32,953 nt of DNA from Nitratiruptor sp. (lineage in GTDB: Bacteria > Campylobacterota > Campylobacteria > Campylobacterales > Nitratiruptoraceae), in the NCBI GenBank assembly GCA_009659925.1, contig PUXW01000011.1, positions 1 through 32,953 of the forward strand, read 5' to 3'. Both the position numbers and the translations under genes were made by a program. How positions within the stretch are numbered: position 1 is the first letter of the stretch; each line of letters starts with the position of its first letter. The notes under the pieces are model-generated. The model worked only from the letters and a program-made list of their open reading frames with translations. It was not told where the DNA came from and made no database searches. Positions 1 through 7,802 of the stretch are shown one piece after another.

Positions 1-142
1 GGTTCCCATCCACCCGAATCCACGGCAGTACCAGCGATACCACCGTCACCAACACGAAAAAGAGATACCGCTTGTAGCGGTAGGGAATCCAGTTTTTGAG
101 GTAGTCCTTGGCTTTGGACTTAGGGGTTGTTGCTGTTGCCAT
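1..142 (-). CDS. ccoG: Cytochrome c oxidase accessory protein CcoG, N-terminal fragment (cut by window edge)
   Basis: Only the first 47 codons are inside the window. They read as a basic N-terminus (residues 1-26, several Lys/Arg and Tyr), then the first membrane segment (about 27-41) ending in LPWIRVDGN. The pattern 'YRYKRYLFF...LPWIRVDG' matches the start of the CcoG/FixG/RdxA family, membrane proteins with ferredoxin-type iron-sulfur clusters that help mature cbb3-type cytochrome oxidase (copper delivery). The ATG at 140-142 is preceded by an AAAGGA-type ribosome site. The start overlaps the 3' end of the recombinase-like gene by 23 bases, so the two are probably co-transcribed and translationally coupled. 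The rest of the gene and any ccoNOP genes would lie to the left. Confidence 0.72.
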   Translation of the reverse strand, partial: MATATTPKSKAKDYLKNWIPYRYKRYLFFVLVTVVSLVLPWIRVDGN

Positions 143-767
143 TGGCTATCCTTTCGTCGATTTGACAACTTCTCTTTGGCAGTTGTTGTACCAGCGGCCC
201 ACTTCCTTGAGCCACTCTCTTGAGGTTTCTCGATACGATGTAGTCTCGAATGGAGCTTCGGCTCACGCCAAGCTCCTTGGCGATCTCACTCACACTTTTG
301 CCCTCCTTGATCATTTGAACGATTCGATCCCGATAACGATCATATTTGGATTTGGAGATGCTCCCCTTTGGGCGACCCATTTTACCGTTTCGTCTGTTTT
401 CTTCCTGGATGGAGTGGAGTAGCTGCACGAGGGTTTTGGCCGGTGTGGTCTCGTCGATGGTGATGGCGTAGCGAACCACCACGAGCCTCAATCCATGCTC
501 GAAGAGGCAGTTGCAAAACTGCACCAATTCTCCGATCCGATGGCTGATCACACTCAGGTCGTAGACATAGATCGTGTCGCCTCTATCGAGGGAGTGGATG
601 AAGTGTCGAAACTCCGTGCGCTCATCCAGCAGTGCCCCCAGCGAAGCGGTATCGACATGGGTACGATCCGGCTCGATCCCGTGGACGTACATGTAGTCCT
701 TGATGGCATTTTCCTGGAGTGCCAGGGCTGGTCCATCTTCGCTGGATCGAAGATATACGATGTGCAC
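120..767 (-). CDS. Serine-recombinase-like protein with C-terminal HTH, probably catalytically inactive
   Basis: The 215-residue protein starts with GTG at 767-765, with AAGAGG six bases upstream. Residues 1-130 look like the N-terminal resolvase/invertase domain: 'YLRSSEDG' holds a serine (S9) at the nucleophile position, and 'RGDTIYVYDL' matches the family strand. Active resolvases then have a D-R-L-G-R segment with two catalytic arginines. Here it reads S-V-I-S-H, so both arginines appear lost. Residues 137-185 ('GRPKGSISKSKYDRY...VSEIAKELGVSRSSIRDYI') form a resolvase-type helix-turn-helix. The tail is short and Ser/Asn/Gly-rich because the reading frame runs into ccoG. The likely role is DNA binding or regulation rather than recombination, which is an inference. 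No inverted repeats of an invertible segment or transposase were seen nearby. Confidence 0.75.
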   Translation of the reverse strand: MHIVYLRSSEDGPALALQENAIKDYMYVHGIEPDRTHVDTASLGALLDERTEFRHFIHSLDRGDTIYVYDLSVISHRIGELVQFCNCLFEHGLRLVVVRYAITIDETTPAKTLVQLLHSIQEENRRNGKMGRPKGSISKSKYDRYRDRIVQMIKEGKSVSEIAKELGVSRSSIRDYIVSRNLKRVAQGSGPLVQQLPKRSCQIDERIANGNSNNP

Positions 768-805
768 TTATAACCTCTTGCTATGATTTCCATAACTTGG
801 GATGA

Positions 806-834
806 ATTATAGAGCGATTGGCGAAAAAAGTCAA
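806..834 (-). promoter_or_regulatory. Strong sigma70-type promoter for the recombinase-like gene and ccoG
   Basis: Read on the minus strand, TTGACT (834-829) is separated by exactly 17 bases from a perfect TATAAT (811-806). Predicted transcription start is near 799, giving a leader of about 32 bases to the GTG at 767. The -35 hexamer lies inside the left arm of the 12-bp inverted repeat at 821-855. Confidence 0.7.
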
Positions 835-855
835 GAAATTTTCGACTTTTTTCGC
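821..855 (-). terminator. Perfect 12-bp inverted repeat: likely terminator of the DUF4139 gene and possible operator
   Basis: GCGAAAAAAGTC (821-832) and GACTTTTTTCGC (844-855) are perfect reverse complements around an 11-base AT-rich centre. On the minus strand the hairpin begins two bases after the TAG stop of the DUF4139 gene and carries a run of six T in its second arm, as expected of an intrinsic terminator. It also overlaps the -35 element of the next promoter, so it could double as a protein-binding palindrome. Confidence 0.65.
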
Positions 856-857
856 CA

Positions 858-2075
858 CTATTTGAAAAACTGGTAGGTAGCGGTAAAGGAGAGCTTCGAT
901 TTTGCGGGGATCTTGAGCTCGTAAGCGATGGTGCGGGCATCAAGCTTTTTATAGGGTTTTCCACTCTTTGCGCGCCAATTGGAGCCAAGATCCTCCTCGA
1001 TAGAGATCTCTACGCTTTTTCCTTTTGGATTGGTGATGGTGTAGCGTAGGGTGGTTTCGATGGAGTGCCTATCCTCGAAAAAGGCGAGGACCTCCTTTTT
1101 GAGTCGCAGATCGAAATCCTTGCCAATTATCAGGTGTACCCCCTCTCCTTTGGCGCTTTGTGGCATATAGTTCTCGCCGATGAAACTGCCTTGAGCAAAG
1201 AAGCGCACTACCCCTCTAGGAAGTGCCTTAGGCGCTTTAAACTCCACCACTTGGTTGAACCGGTAGGTGCGCGTGCCGAAGTTGTAGCGAAGATCATCAG
1301 ATCGCAGGCGCAGATAGTGACGATACGCAAGCCGCTCATGCACATAGCGCACCACCAGCTCTTGCCGATCTTTAAGATCCCATCTGCCCCGAAGATCGTA
1401 ACGGTGATAGCCCATCACCTCTTTGTGCTTCACCGGTGCCGCTTCGATCGTATCGACACCTATCGCTGCCGTGACGGCGCGAGGGGTCAATCTCCTGCGC
1501 TTTAACTCTCCCGCTACTACCGCCAGGCGCATATTCTCATAATCCCTCCCGCTTTCGTTTTGGATATGGATATTCCCCTCCAATTCCAACTTCCCATCCA
1601 AAACCGCCACATAGGCCGAGTACCAGCGGATCCCCCCAGCCAAAAAGCCCACATCGCACACACTCGCATCGCCGCCTACAAGCTGGAGTTGGGATTGGAG
1701 GGGGGCAAGGGGGAAACTTTTAAGCACCAAATCTTTATACCGCACGTCCCAGTAGATACGGTCGGCCTTTATCAGGAGCGGATCGACGCTAAGAATGGTT
1801 CCGGTGAGCCTCTTTTTTTGGTGGAAAAAGGCGATCTTTTGCCCCTTTTTGAGGCTTTTTTTGACGAGATCTTCCGGAGTTTGCGCCTTAATGAAGCGAT
1901 AGGCCTGTGTATCGCAGCCAAGCCGAATGGAGTCCCGGATAATGGTTCGAGGCAGTGGTGCTATGGTGCCATCTTCGACCTTGAAGGTTTCCTCGATGTA
2001 GGCGATGTTGGGATAGATCACCATCTGGCCAGCGTAGAGCCAGGTGGTGGTAGCGAGCAGGAGGGCCTTTTTCAT
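858..2075 (-). CDS. Secreted DUF4139 domain protein
   Basis: The 405-residue protein starts 'MKKALLLATTTWLYAG', a plausible signal peptide cleaved near residue 16. The N-terminal third (about 17-140) is beta-rich and not recognised further. From about residue 145 to the end it follows the DUF4139 pattern: 'WYSAYVAVLDGKLELEG' then 'NESGRDYENMRLAVVAGE', with a conserved beta-sandwich-like C-terminus ending in '...YQFFK'. DUF4139 proteins are exported, and their biochemical role is not established. The start is supported by a GGGGAAAG site upstream, and a TAAGAT box lies about 35 bases upstream. The gene stands alone between the aldo/keto reductase and the recombinase-like gene and ends directly at the hairpin at 821-855. 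Confidence 0.72.
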   Translation of the reverse strand: MKKALLLATTTWLYAGQMVIYPNIAYIEETFKVEDGTIAPLPRTIIRDSIRLGCDTQAYRFIKAQTPEDLVKKSLKKGQKIAFFHQKKRLTGTILSVDPLLIKADRIYWDVRYKDLVLKSFPLAPLQSQLQLVGGDASVCDVGFLAGGIRWYSAYVAVLDGKLELEGNIHIQNESGRDYENMRLAVVAGELKRRRLTPRAVTAAIGVDTIEAAPVKHKEVMGYHRYDLRGRWDLKDRQELVVRYVHERLAYRHYLRLRSDDLRYNFGTRTYRFNQVVEFKAPKALPRGVVRFFAQGSFIGENYMPQSAKGEGVHLIIGKDFDLRLKKEVLAFFEDRHSIETTLRYTITNPKGKSVEISIEEDLGSNWRAKSGKPYKKLDARTIAYELKIPAKSKLSFTATYQFFK

Positions 2076-2130
2076 GGCTTTCCCCTTGGGAGGTATTTTG
2101 GCAATCTTATCACAAATTGGTTCTCCGGGA

Positions 2131-3150
2131 TTAGCCCATCGGGTAGCAGTACTTTTGCTGCAGCGCGGCGATCTTTTTCATGATCTCGCGATCCAACTTC
2201 ACATCCGCAGCCGCCAGGCTCGCTTCCAGCTGCTCCAATTTTCTAGCGCCGATGATGGTGGAGGCGACGAAATCGAACTGCTTGCTCCAGGCTACCGCCA
2301 AGGTGACCGGGTGGATGCCGGCTTCTTTGGCGATCTGGAGGACCTCTTCGGTCATGGCAAGAGTCTTGTCGTTGTAGAAGCGTTTGGCGTGCTCGCGTAC
2401 CCGCTTGCTGGGGTGTTTGAGGTAGAGACTAAAACGGGCATCCTCTGGTACAAAGGGCTGGTTGTACTTGCCGCTAAGAATACCTCCAGCAATCGGCGAA
2501 TAGGGCAACAGGGAGACTTGCTCCCGTCGGCACAAGGTTTCGAGCTCGTCGAAGAAGCGGGGATTGAGGATGGAGAAGTTGTTCTGGATCGATTCGAATC
2601 TGGCTAACTTCTCGTAACGCGCCACCATGTTGGCCTTGGTGAGGCCATAGGCGGTGTCGTTGGAGGTGCCCACATAGCGGACTTTGCCCTCTCGCACCAG
2701 CTCGTCGAAGGCGCCCATCGTCTCTTCGATGGGGACTACCGTATCCGGCCAGTGCATCTGGTACAAGTCGATGTAATCTGTCCCAAGGCGCTTGAGGGAG
2801 CCTTCCACGGCCCGTTTGATGTGGAAGCGATCCATCGCCGTGAGGCCGTGGCGAATGGGGGGGACGAACCAGCCGCTGGCGGCTCCTGCAACTTTGGTGG
2901 CGAGGATGATGCTATCTCTCGGTTTGCTCTTGAGCCACTCCCCGACGATCTCTTCAGTCCTCCCAGCCCACTTTTCGTCTGGTGGCACTGGGTAAAGCTC
3001 GGCGGTGTCGATGAAGTTCACCCCAGCATCATAGGCCGCATCGAGGATCTTGAAAGCCTCCTCTTTTGGCGTGGTGGAGCCAAAGGTCATGGTCCCAAGG
3101 CAGATCACACTCACCCGAAGTCCACTGCGTCCGATATAGCGAAACTCCAT
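2131..3150 (-). CDS. Aldo/keto reductase family oxidoreductase
   Basis: The 339-residue protein has the full AKR signature: N-terminal 'YIGRSGLRVSVICLGTMTFG', the catalytic Asp/Tyr pair in 'FIDTAELYP', the Lys in 'ILATK' and the His in 'YQMHWPD'. The C-terminal NADPH-binding part contains 'STIIGARKLEQLE'. AKRs reduce aldehydes and ketones with NADPH. The sequence resembles the Tas/YajO-type group of AKRs with 'W-P-D' after the catalytic His, but the natural substrate cannot be read from sequence. The ATG is preceded by GGAGGAT at good spacing. It lies 55 bases downstream of the second prepilin gene with no visible terminator between, so read-through from that operon is possible. Confidence 0.88.
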   Translation of the reverse strand: MEFRYIGRSGLRVSVICLGTMTFGSTTPKEEAFKILDAAYDAGVNFIDTAELYPVPPDEKWAGRTEEIVGEWLKSKPRDSIILATKVAGAASGWFVPPIRHGLTAMDRFHIKRAVEGSLKRLGTDYIDLYQMHWPDTVVPIEETMGAFDELVREGKVRYVGTSNDTAYGLTKANMVARYEKLARFESIQNNFSILNPRFFDELETLCRREQVSLLPYSPIAGGILSGKYNQPFVPEDARFSLYLKHPSKRVREHAKRFYNDKTLAMTEEVLQIAKEAGIHPVTLAVAWSKQFDFVASTIIGARKLEQLEASLAAADVKLDREIMKKIAALQQKYCYPMG

Positions 3151-3205
3151 GGTCTAATCCTCCATCGCCTGAGCTAAATTTTCAACTATGAGGCGCTCCA
3201 TTCCT

Positions 3206-3784
3206 TCACATTCCTTTGTGGTGGACTACCATCTTCCCATCCTCCCACTGGAGATAGATCAGATACTCTCCCCGCGTCCCGTTGTCCTCCTTGGGGGTGG
3301 GGAGGCGCTCTCCAGGCAGAGGGATTTGGCGGCGCTTTTTGCCCCCGCTTTGCCGTTGGATGACGAGGAACTTGTTCACCTGGGAGATCAGGGGATCGGC
3401 GAAGATATACTTGATCCCCTCGAAGTCGACTGGGAAGGTGAACTTATAGGCCGATTCGAGGCGGACCAGGGTGGCGTTGCGTTCGTGGACGAAATAGGCG
3501 ACGTAGGGCATTGGAATCTGGTGGAGGGAGTTGGTGGTTTGAAGCATCAGGATCGAATAGTCCCGGTTGCTCAAGGGGATCACCTGGATGGAGCGGGCTT
3601 TCAAGAGATCTCGGTGCAAGAGGGCAAAGAGGGCCTCTTGGGTGGCGATTCTATGGGTGTGGCGTTGGAGGGAGGCGTTGAGAATCTCCTGGGTGGCCAG
3701 GGCTTTGTAGAGGAAGAGGAGGACCGTAGCGGTCAGGGCGATGGAGATGAGGAGTTCGATGAGGGTGAAGGCCCGCCTATGCAT
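3206..3784 (-). CDS. Prepilin-type N-terminal cleavage/methylation protein (PulJ/PilW-like)
   Basis: The 192-residue protein begins with a very short basic leader followed by 'AFTLIELLISIALTATVLLFL', the type III prepilin peptidase signal with Glu at mature position +5 and a hydrophobic helix to about residue 26. The residue before the cleavage site is Ala rather than the usual Gly. The rest is a globular, mostly polar domain with a lysine/arginine-rich loop near 150 ('GGKKRRQ'). Such minor pseudopilins prime type IV pilus or type II secretion fibres at the inner membrane. The ATG shares one base with the TGA of the upstream prepilin gene (TGATG), so the two are coupled. No other secretion genes are in the window. 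Confidence 0.8.
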   Translation of the reverse strand: MHRRAFTLIELLISIALTATVLLFLYKALATQEILNASLQRHTHRIATQEALFALLHRDLLKARSIQVIPLSNRDYSILMLQTTNSLHQIPMPYVAYFVHERNATLVRLESAYKFTFPVDFEGIKYIFADPLISQVNKFLVIQRQSGGKKRRQIPLPGERLPTPKEDNGTRGEYLIYLQWEDGKMVVHHKGM

Positions 3785-4218
3785 CAGGGCATTTCCAATA
3801 GGTAGAGGTAGTCTCCTCCATCCTCGTTTTGGATCGAGACTTTGATGAGGGAGAGGCCCAGGGGATTTTCATATCTCTCTTCTGGCTCTTCCTGGCTCTG
3901 ATTGAACTCCGTAAGAGTTGGCATGGTGATCTTGACCTCTTGCTCTTGGTATCGGAAGGAGCTTTTGAGGAGGTGGCGCAATTCGTCGTCGAGGACATTG
4001 AGTCCGAGAAAATCCTCTAGACGCTTGCTCAAGCGGTTCCAAGTTGGATTGCGGTGGGCTGCGACAAGGGCGATGTATTCGCTCATACGCCCCTTCGTTT
4101 CGACACGCTGGAGGAGCGTGGCGTTTTCACCACCGCTGCGCAAGAGGGCGACTCCGACCAGGGCTAGGATCATGACGGCGATGACCACTTCGATTAGGGT
4201 GAAGGCTCGGTGTTGCAT
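3784..4218 (-). CDS. Prepilin-type N-terminal cleavage/methylation protein (minor pseudopilin)
   Basis: The 144-residue protein starts 'MQHRAFTLIEVVIAVMILALV', again a short basic leader with Ala before the cleavage point, F+1 and E+5, and one hydrophobic helix. The C-terminal domain is acidic with no recognised motif. It is probably a minor pseudopilin partner of the following gene. The start codon is fixed by the leader signal, yet no purine-rich ribosome site precedes it. A perfect TATAAT box lies only six bases before the ATG, which suggests a leaderless transcript. Confidence 0.78.
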   Translation of the reverse strand: MQHRAFTLIEVVIAVMILALVGVALLRSGGENATLLQRVETKGRMSEYIALVAAHRNPTWNRLSKRLEDFLGLNVLDDELRHLLKSSFRYQEQEVKITMPTLTEFNQSQEEPEERYENPLGLSLIKVSIQNEDGGDYLYLLEMP

Positions 4219-4224
4219 GGAGGG

Positions 4225-4252
4225 ATTATAACACAGGAAGGTTAGGGGCCAA
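4225..4252 (-). promoter_or_regulatory. Predicted promoter of the two prepilin genes, giving a leaderless mRNA
   Basis: On the minus strand TTGGCC (4252-4247), 16 bases, then a perfect TATAAT (4230-4225). The predicted start would fall on or next to the A of the ATG at 4218. The -35 is made of bases of the GC-rich hairpin at 4244-4260. Confidence 0.5.
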
Positions 4253-4260
4253 AGGCCCCT
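4244..4260 (-). terminator. GC-rich hairpin after the cytochrome c peroxidase gene
   Basis: AGGGGCC (4244-4250), loop AAA, GGCCCCT (4254-4260) is a perfect 7-bp stem located four bases past the CDS end at 4264. There is no T-run after it on the minus strand, so it is a pause or weak terminator candidate rather than a classical one. Confidence 0.45.
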
Positions 4261-4263
4261 GGA

Positions 4264-5280
4264 CTAGTCGAGGTTGGGTTTGGGAGTGGCTGGGGTTTCG
4301 GGAGGGAGGATGGGGTAGGTGATGGAGGGCTTTTCCCCGGTGAGGGCTTGGAAAAAGGTGGCGATAGATTCAATCTGCTCTTTGCTCAACTCCTTGCCAA
4401 GCTGGGTTGTCCCCATGATCGCGATGGCCTCTTTGATGTCGTAGGTGGCTCCGTTGTGAAAATAGGGAGCCGTTTCGAGGATGTTGCGCAGGGTCGGTAC
4501 CTTGACCAATCCGTTGGAGTCCCCCTTGAAATCGCCGATATGGGCATACTTGTACTTCCCGATAAGCGGGAACTTCTGCATACTGCCACCTCCAACTCCA
4601 ACACCGTTATGGCAGCTAGCACACCCCACTTCGATGAAGGTTTTGAGTCCCTCTTTTTCGGCATCGCTGAGGGCTTTCGCATCGCCGTTTAAAAAGTCGT
4701 CGAAGCGGCTTGGCGTTACCAGGGTGCGCTCAAAGGCCCCAATCGCCTTTCCGATGGTCTCAATGGTGATGGGTTCATTGGGGAAGGCCTTGGCAAAGGC
4801 CCTCTTGTACTCGGGGATCGACTGGACTACGCGCACCGCATCCTCGGCCTTCATATCCATTTCTGGGGGGGCTTGGATGGGCCCTGTAGCCTGCTCTTCT
4901 AGATCCTTGGCCCGTCCATCCCAGAACTGACGGATATTGAAGACGGCGTTATAGACGGTTGGGGAGTTGAGGTGGTGGGGGTTTTGGCGCCATTTGTGTC
5001 CCGTGGCCACGGGAACATTGTCGTCACCCCCCAGGGCCAGGTTGTGGCAAGTGTTGCAGCTGATAAGACCGCTCTTGGAGAGGCGGGGATCGAAGTAGAG
5101 CTTTTTGCCCAATTCTATCTTTTCGGGGGTGAGGGGGTTTTTGGGGTTGTCGATGAGCTGGTAGAGTTTGGTGAGATCCTTGGGGATAGGTTTGAGCCCT
5201 GCCTCCTTGGCCTGTTGGATCAAGTCGGCACTGGCAAAGGTGGCAAGCAAGGCCGCTACGGTGAGGGTACGCAACTTCAT
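4264..5280 (-). CDS. Di-haem cytochrome c peroxidase, periplasmic
   Basis: With the ATG at 5280 the protein is 338 residues, the usual size for the CcpA/MauG family. A strong AAAGGAGGT site right before it decides the start over an in-frame ATG 12 codons upstream. Residues 1-18 form a signal peptide ending 'TFASA'. The two haem sites are CNTCH (75-79) and CASCH (220-224). A methionine ligand for the high-potential haem is likely in 'AIMGTTQLG', and 'GHKWRQNPHHLNSPTVYNAVFN' residues form the peroxidatic-haem region (from 94). The enzyme reduces hydrogen peroxide to water with electrons from cytochrome c in the periplasm. A good promoter lies upstream, so it can be expressed apart from the multihaem gene. 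The Pro-rich C-terminus (about 20 residues) is unremarkable. Confidence 0.93.
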   Translation of the reverse strand: MKLRTLTVAALLATFASADLIQQAKEAGLKPIPKDLTKLYQLIDNPKNPLTPEKIELGKKLYFDPRLSKSGLISCNTCHNLALGGDDNVPVATGHKWRQNPHHLNSPTVYNAVFNIRQFWDGRAKDLEEQATGPIQAPPEMDMKAEDAVRVVQSIPEYKRAFAKAFPNEPITIETIGKAIGAFERTLVTPSRFDDFLNGDAKALSDAEKEGLKTFIEVGCASCHNGVGVGGGSMQKFPLIGKYKYAHIGDFKGDSNGLVKVPTLRNILETAPYFHNGATYDIKEAIAIMGTTQLGKELSKEQIESIATFFQALTGEKPSITYPILPPETPATPKPNLD

Positions 5281-5306
5281 GGGACCTCCTTTCTCGTTTG
5301 GTGGGC

Positions 5307-5335
5307 AGTATAGCACAAGTGACGAAAAATTTCAA
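5307..5335 (-). promoter_or_regulatory. Sigma70-type promoter of the cytochrome c peroxidase gene
   Basis: Minus-strand TTGAAA (5335-5330), 17 bases, TATACT (5312-5307). The predicted start is near 5300, leaving a leader of about 20 bases that contains the AAAGGAGGT ribosome site. Confidence 0.68.
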
Positions 5336-5390
5336 GTGATAATTTTTTTCCTCTTTATCCCAAGATCAAGGGCTCGGGCCCCTCTGGGCC

Positions 5391-7727
5391 TCACCGGCGC
5401 CGCCTCCACCACCACAATCCCCCGCCAAAGAGGGCCATAGCCCCTAGGAGCTGGACCCAGGCCCCAAGGAGCAAGTTCTTGTGCAAGATCTCCTTGTGGG
5501 TTGGGTTGTCGATTTTCACCCCTGCGGCCTCGGCCACGTGGCTTAGCAGCGAGACGGCCAGATCCTTATCCGGGATAGTCTCGTGGCAGGCAAGACAGAC
5601 ACCCCGGCGATCCAGCTTGGCTAGCTCCGCCGGGCCAAGGGCCCTGGAGCCCTCCCAGTGGTGGCCCACAGTGACCAGCTGGGTGTAGTTCTCGTCGATG
5701 ATCCGGGACCAGTCGAAGGTGAGCTTTGGAATGGCCGGCTTCTGGATCTGGATCCGTTTGGGGATGATCTGGCCATCGGCGCTCATGAGGTCGATCACCA
5801 GATCCCGGCTTGGATCGCCAAAGAGTTTGCCACCACCGATGCCAAAGCCCATGGCCTTGGGGTTATTATGGCAGCTCTCACAGCTTCTCGCCTCCTTTTG
5901 GACCGTGTGGGAGTGGACCGGGGCCATGTCGATGGCCAGGACGCTTTGGTTGTTGTCCTGGACCGAAAAGATGTGGTTTTGCAAGAGGGCCTTGCCATCC
6001 GGAGCGATGACGGTGATGGTGGTCTGGCATCCAGGAATAAGGGGAGAGATGCGCCCTTCCCCGTTGAGGCCGAGGATTGGATCCTCCCAGCGCAGATAGC
6101 TCCTGGTTTCGGTAACATGGCCGTCGATGAGGTAGTCCTTGAGGCTCTTGCGCTTGGCGGCGTCGGTGCCGTGGATGTCGTGGGCCTGGGCTACCGCCAG
6201 CCAGTCGATCCCCTGTTTGCCATCGCTATAGTCGATCTTCACATGGCATCCGTAGCACTGGGGGGCCCAGGTATCGTGGCAGCTGTAGCACTCCATGGTT
6301 TGGAGGTGCCGATCCACCTGCTCCATGGCTACCTGCCCGGCCAAGCTGAGGCGCCCTTCTTGGGCGAGCTTTTTGAGGGGGGTCAGGCGTAGATCCTTGC
6401 CGCTGGCCAGGTGGACCACGACCTCCTCTCCATCCCGGACCACATTGCCAAAGGGGTTGCCCCTGGTGGTGAGCAGATAGCCATCCTTAGGCTCATAAGG
6501 GGTTCCCTTGCCCAGATACTCGGCCAGGGTTTTAGCAAGGCCCCTGGGTTTGCCATCGAGCTGCTTGCCCCGCTCCTCCCCATATCCCAAGGGAAGCTCC
6601 CAAGGGTAGCGCTGGATGGTCCCGTGGCAATCCTCACACTCGATCTCCACCGCCCCCAGGGTTGTGCCCACTAAGAAGCCATCTCCGTGCATCTCCAAAC
6701 TGGTGTGGCAGTCCTGGCAGAGCATCCCCTTCTTGTAGTGGACATCTTCGCGCATGTGGAGGTAGTGTTTGGTGTGGATCTTGGGCTGGCCTCGCCCATG
6801 TTCGTCGAAGGTTGGGTTGTAGGCGGTCTCCATGAGCCCCTGGTAGCTGACCCCGATCCGCTTGCCCCGGTTGTGGCAGGTGGTGCAGGTTTCCACGGGG
6901 ATCCCGCTGTAGCTGAGCCCATGGATGTGGACCTTGGCCTCCCGGGTGGCTTGGATCTGGTGGGTGAGGAGGTGGCCAGGCTCCTTGGGGATGGTGGGAT
7001 CACCCCCCTCGTAGTAGCCTTCGTTGGAGTAGGGGATGTGGCAGCTGCTGCATCCCATCCCCCGATAGTCCCCCCGGCGACTCCGTCCCTTGGAGGCGGT
7101 ATGGCAGCGCAGACACTCCTGGCGCAGGTAGGTATAGGCAGCAAGTTCAGGGTTTTGGACTACCTCCTGGGCACTCGGAGCGGGAGGGAGCTCTTCCATT
7201 TTGGAGACATAGACGTTTGGGTTGGCCTTGGCCCGATCGGCCATGTAGCGCTGGTAGGTGGTGGTTCCCAGACGCTGGTGGAGTCGGTTGGAGAGGGTGT
7301 AGTTGGCATATTTGTGCTCCATCCCCTCCAAGGCGCCGAAGCTCCAGAGGGTCCCCTGGATCTTGCCCGCTTCGGTGTTCATGAGGGAGTTCCACTGGGC
7401 CGCGACCTGCTCCTGATGACACTGGCCACAGGTGTGCTCGTTGATCCAGGCACTTCCAGGATCGGGATAGAACTCCTTGGGCCCCTTGGCTTGTTGGAAG
7501 TAGGGAATAGTACCCTGGTGGGCCCTCTCCTTGGTATGGGCTTCGGGATCGCCCCCGTGGCAGACGATGCAGCTATTGTCCGGATAACCAGCCTTGGCGG
7601 CTACCTGGGCGATGGCTTTGGCCATGCCGCTGGAGGGATCCCGGATCGGTTCGATCCCCTGGTGGCAGGTGAGGCAGTTGTTGGCCCAGAGGGAGAGGGC
7701 AGTAAGGAGTATGAGCAGAATGTGCAT
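5391..7727 (-). CDS. Dodecahaem c-type cytochrome with C-terminal membrane anchor
   Basis: The 778-residue protein has a signal peptide (1-15), twelve CxxCH haem motifs and a C-terminal membrane helix (about 752-773) followed by RRRR, so the bulk should face the periplasm. The motifs start at C18, C53, C100, C205, C226, C281, C337, C364, C480, C491, C616 and C711. Haems 9 and 10 are only 11 residues apart, while 369-479 and 496-615 are long haem-free, beta-rich stretches. Many additional His residues could be distal ligands. I do not recognise a named family. The layout differs from NrfA (5 haems), MccA sulfite reductase and octahaem HAO/OTR proteins. It could be a quinol-linked electron carrier or a reductase of a sulfur or nitrogen oxyanion. 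It sits directly upstream of the cytochrome c peroxidase gene on the same strand. Its ATG has an AAGGGGAA site and a good promoter. Confidence 0.9.
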   Translation of the reverse strand: MHILLILLTALSLWANNCLTCHQGIEPIRDPSSGMAKAIAQVAAKAGYPDNSCIVCHGGDPEAHTKERAHQGTIPYFQQAKGPKEFYPDPGSAWINEHTCGQCHQEQVAAQWNSLMNTEAGKIQGTLWSFGALEGMEHKYANYTLSNRLHQRLGTTTYQRYMADRAKANPNVYVSKMEELPPAPSAQEVVQNPELAAYTYLRQECLRCHTASKGRSRRGDYRGMGCSSCHIPYSNEGYYEGGDPTIPKEPGHLLTHQIQATREAKVHIHGLSYSGIPVETCTTCHNRGKRIGVSYQGLMETAYNPTFDEHGRGQPKIHTKHYLHMREDVHYKKGMLCQDCHTSLEMHGDGFLVGTTLGAVEIECEDCHGTIQRYPWELPLGYGEERGKQLDGKPRGLAKTLAEYLGKGTPYEPKDGYLLTTRGNPFGNVVRDGEEVVVHLASGKDLRLTPLKKLAQEGRLSLAGQVAMEQVDRHLQTMECYSCHDTWAPQCYGCHVKIDYSDGKQGIDWLAVAQAHDIHGTDAAKRKSLKDYLIDGHVTETRSYLRWEDPILGLNGEGRISPLIPGCQTTITVIAPDGKALLQNHIFSVQDNNQSVLAIDMAPVHSHTVQKEARSCESCHNNPKAMGFGIGGGKLFGDPSRDLVIDLMSADGQIIPKRIQIQKPAIPKLTFDWSRIIDENYTQLVTVGHHWEGSRALGPAELAKLDRRGVCLACHETIPDKDLAVSLLSHVAEAAGVKIDNPTHKEILHKNLLLGAWVQLLGAMALFGGGLWWWRRRR

Positions 7728-7754
7728 AACTTCCCCTTATCATCTCTACCGCCT

Positions 7755-7783
7755 ATGATACAATATCCACGAACAAAACTCAA
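7755..7783 (-). promoter_or_regulatory. Promoter of the dodecahaem cytochrome gene, in the divergent gap to purT
   Basis: Minus-strand TTGAGT (7783-7778), 17 bases, TATCAT (7760-7755). On the plus strand the same spot reads TATGATACAAT (7754-7764), a possible but weaker -10 for purT with no good -35. The two promoters would therefore overlap. Confidence 0.55.
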
Positions 7784-7802
7784 TGTGTGCCAAAGGAAAA
7801 GC

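Noticed and set aside
120-767. The recombinase-like gene as a sign of a mobile element or invertible promoter.
   Set aside because: No flanking direct repeats, paired inversion sites, transposase or integrase were found, and the catalytic arginines appear missing. The only inverted repeat nearby is the hairpin at 821-855.
5345-5390. GC-rich imperfect inverted sequences after the multihaem cytochrome stop as a terminator.
   Set aside because: Only 3-4 bp stems can be drawn by eye. The A-rich stretch after them on the minus strand is not a T-run.
6687-7802. A long open frame on the plus strand continuous with purT, opposite the multihaem cytochrome gene.
   Set aside because: It is antisense to a gene with twelve haem motifs, shows no family pattern, and PurT similarity begins only at the ATG at 7803 with its own ribosome site.
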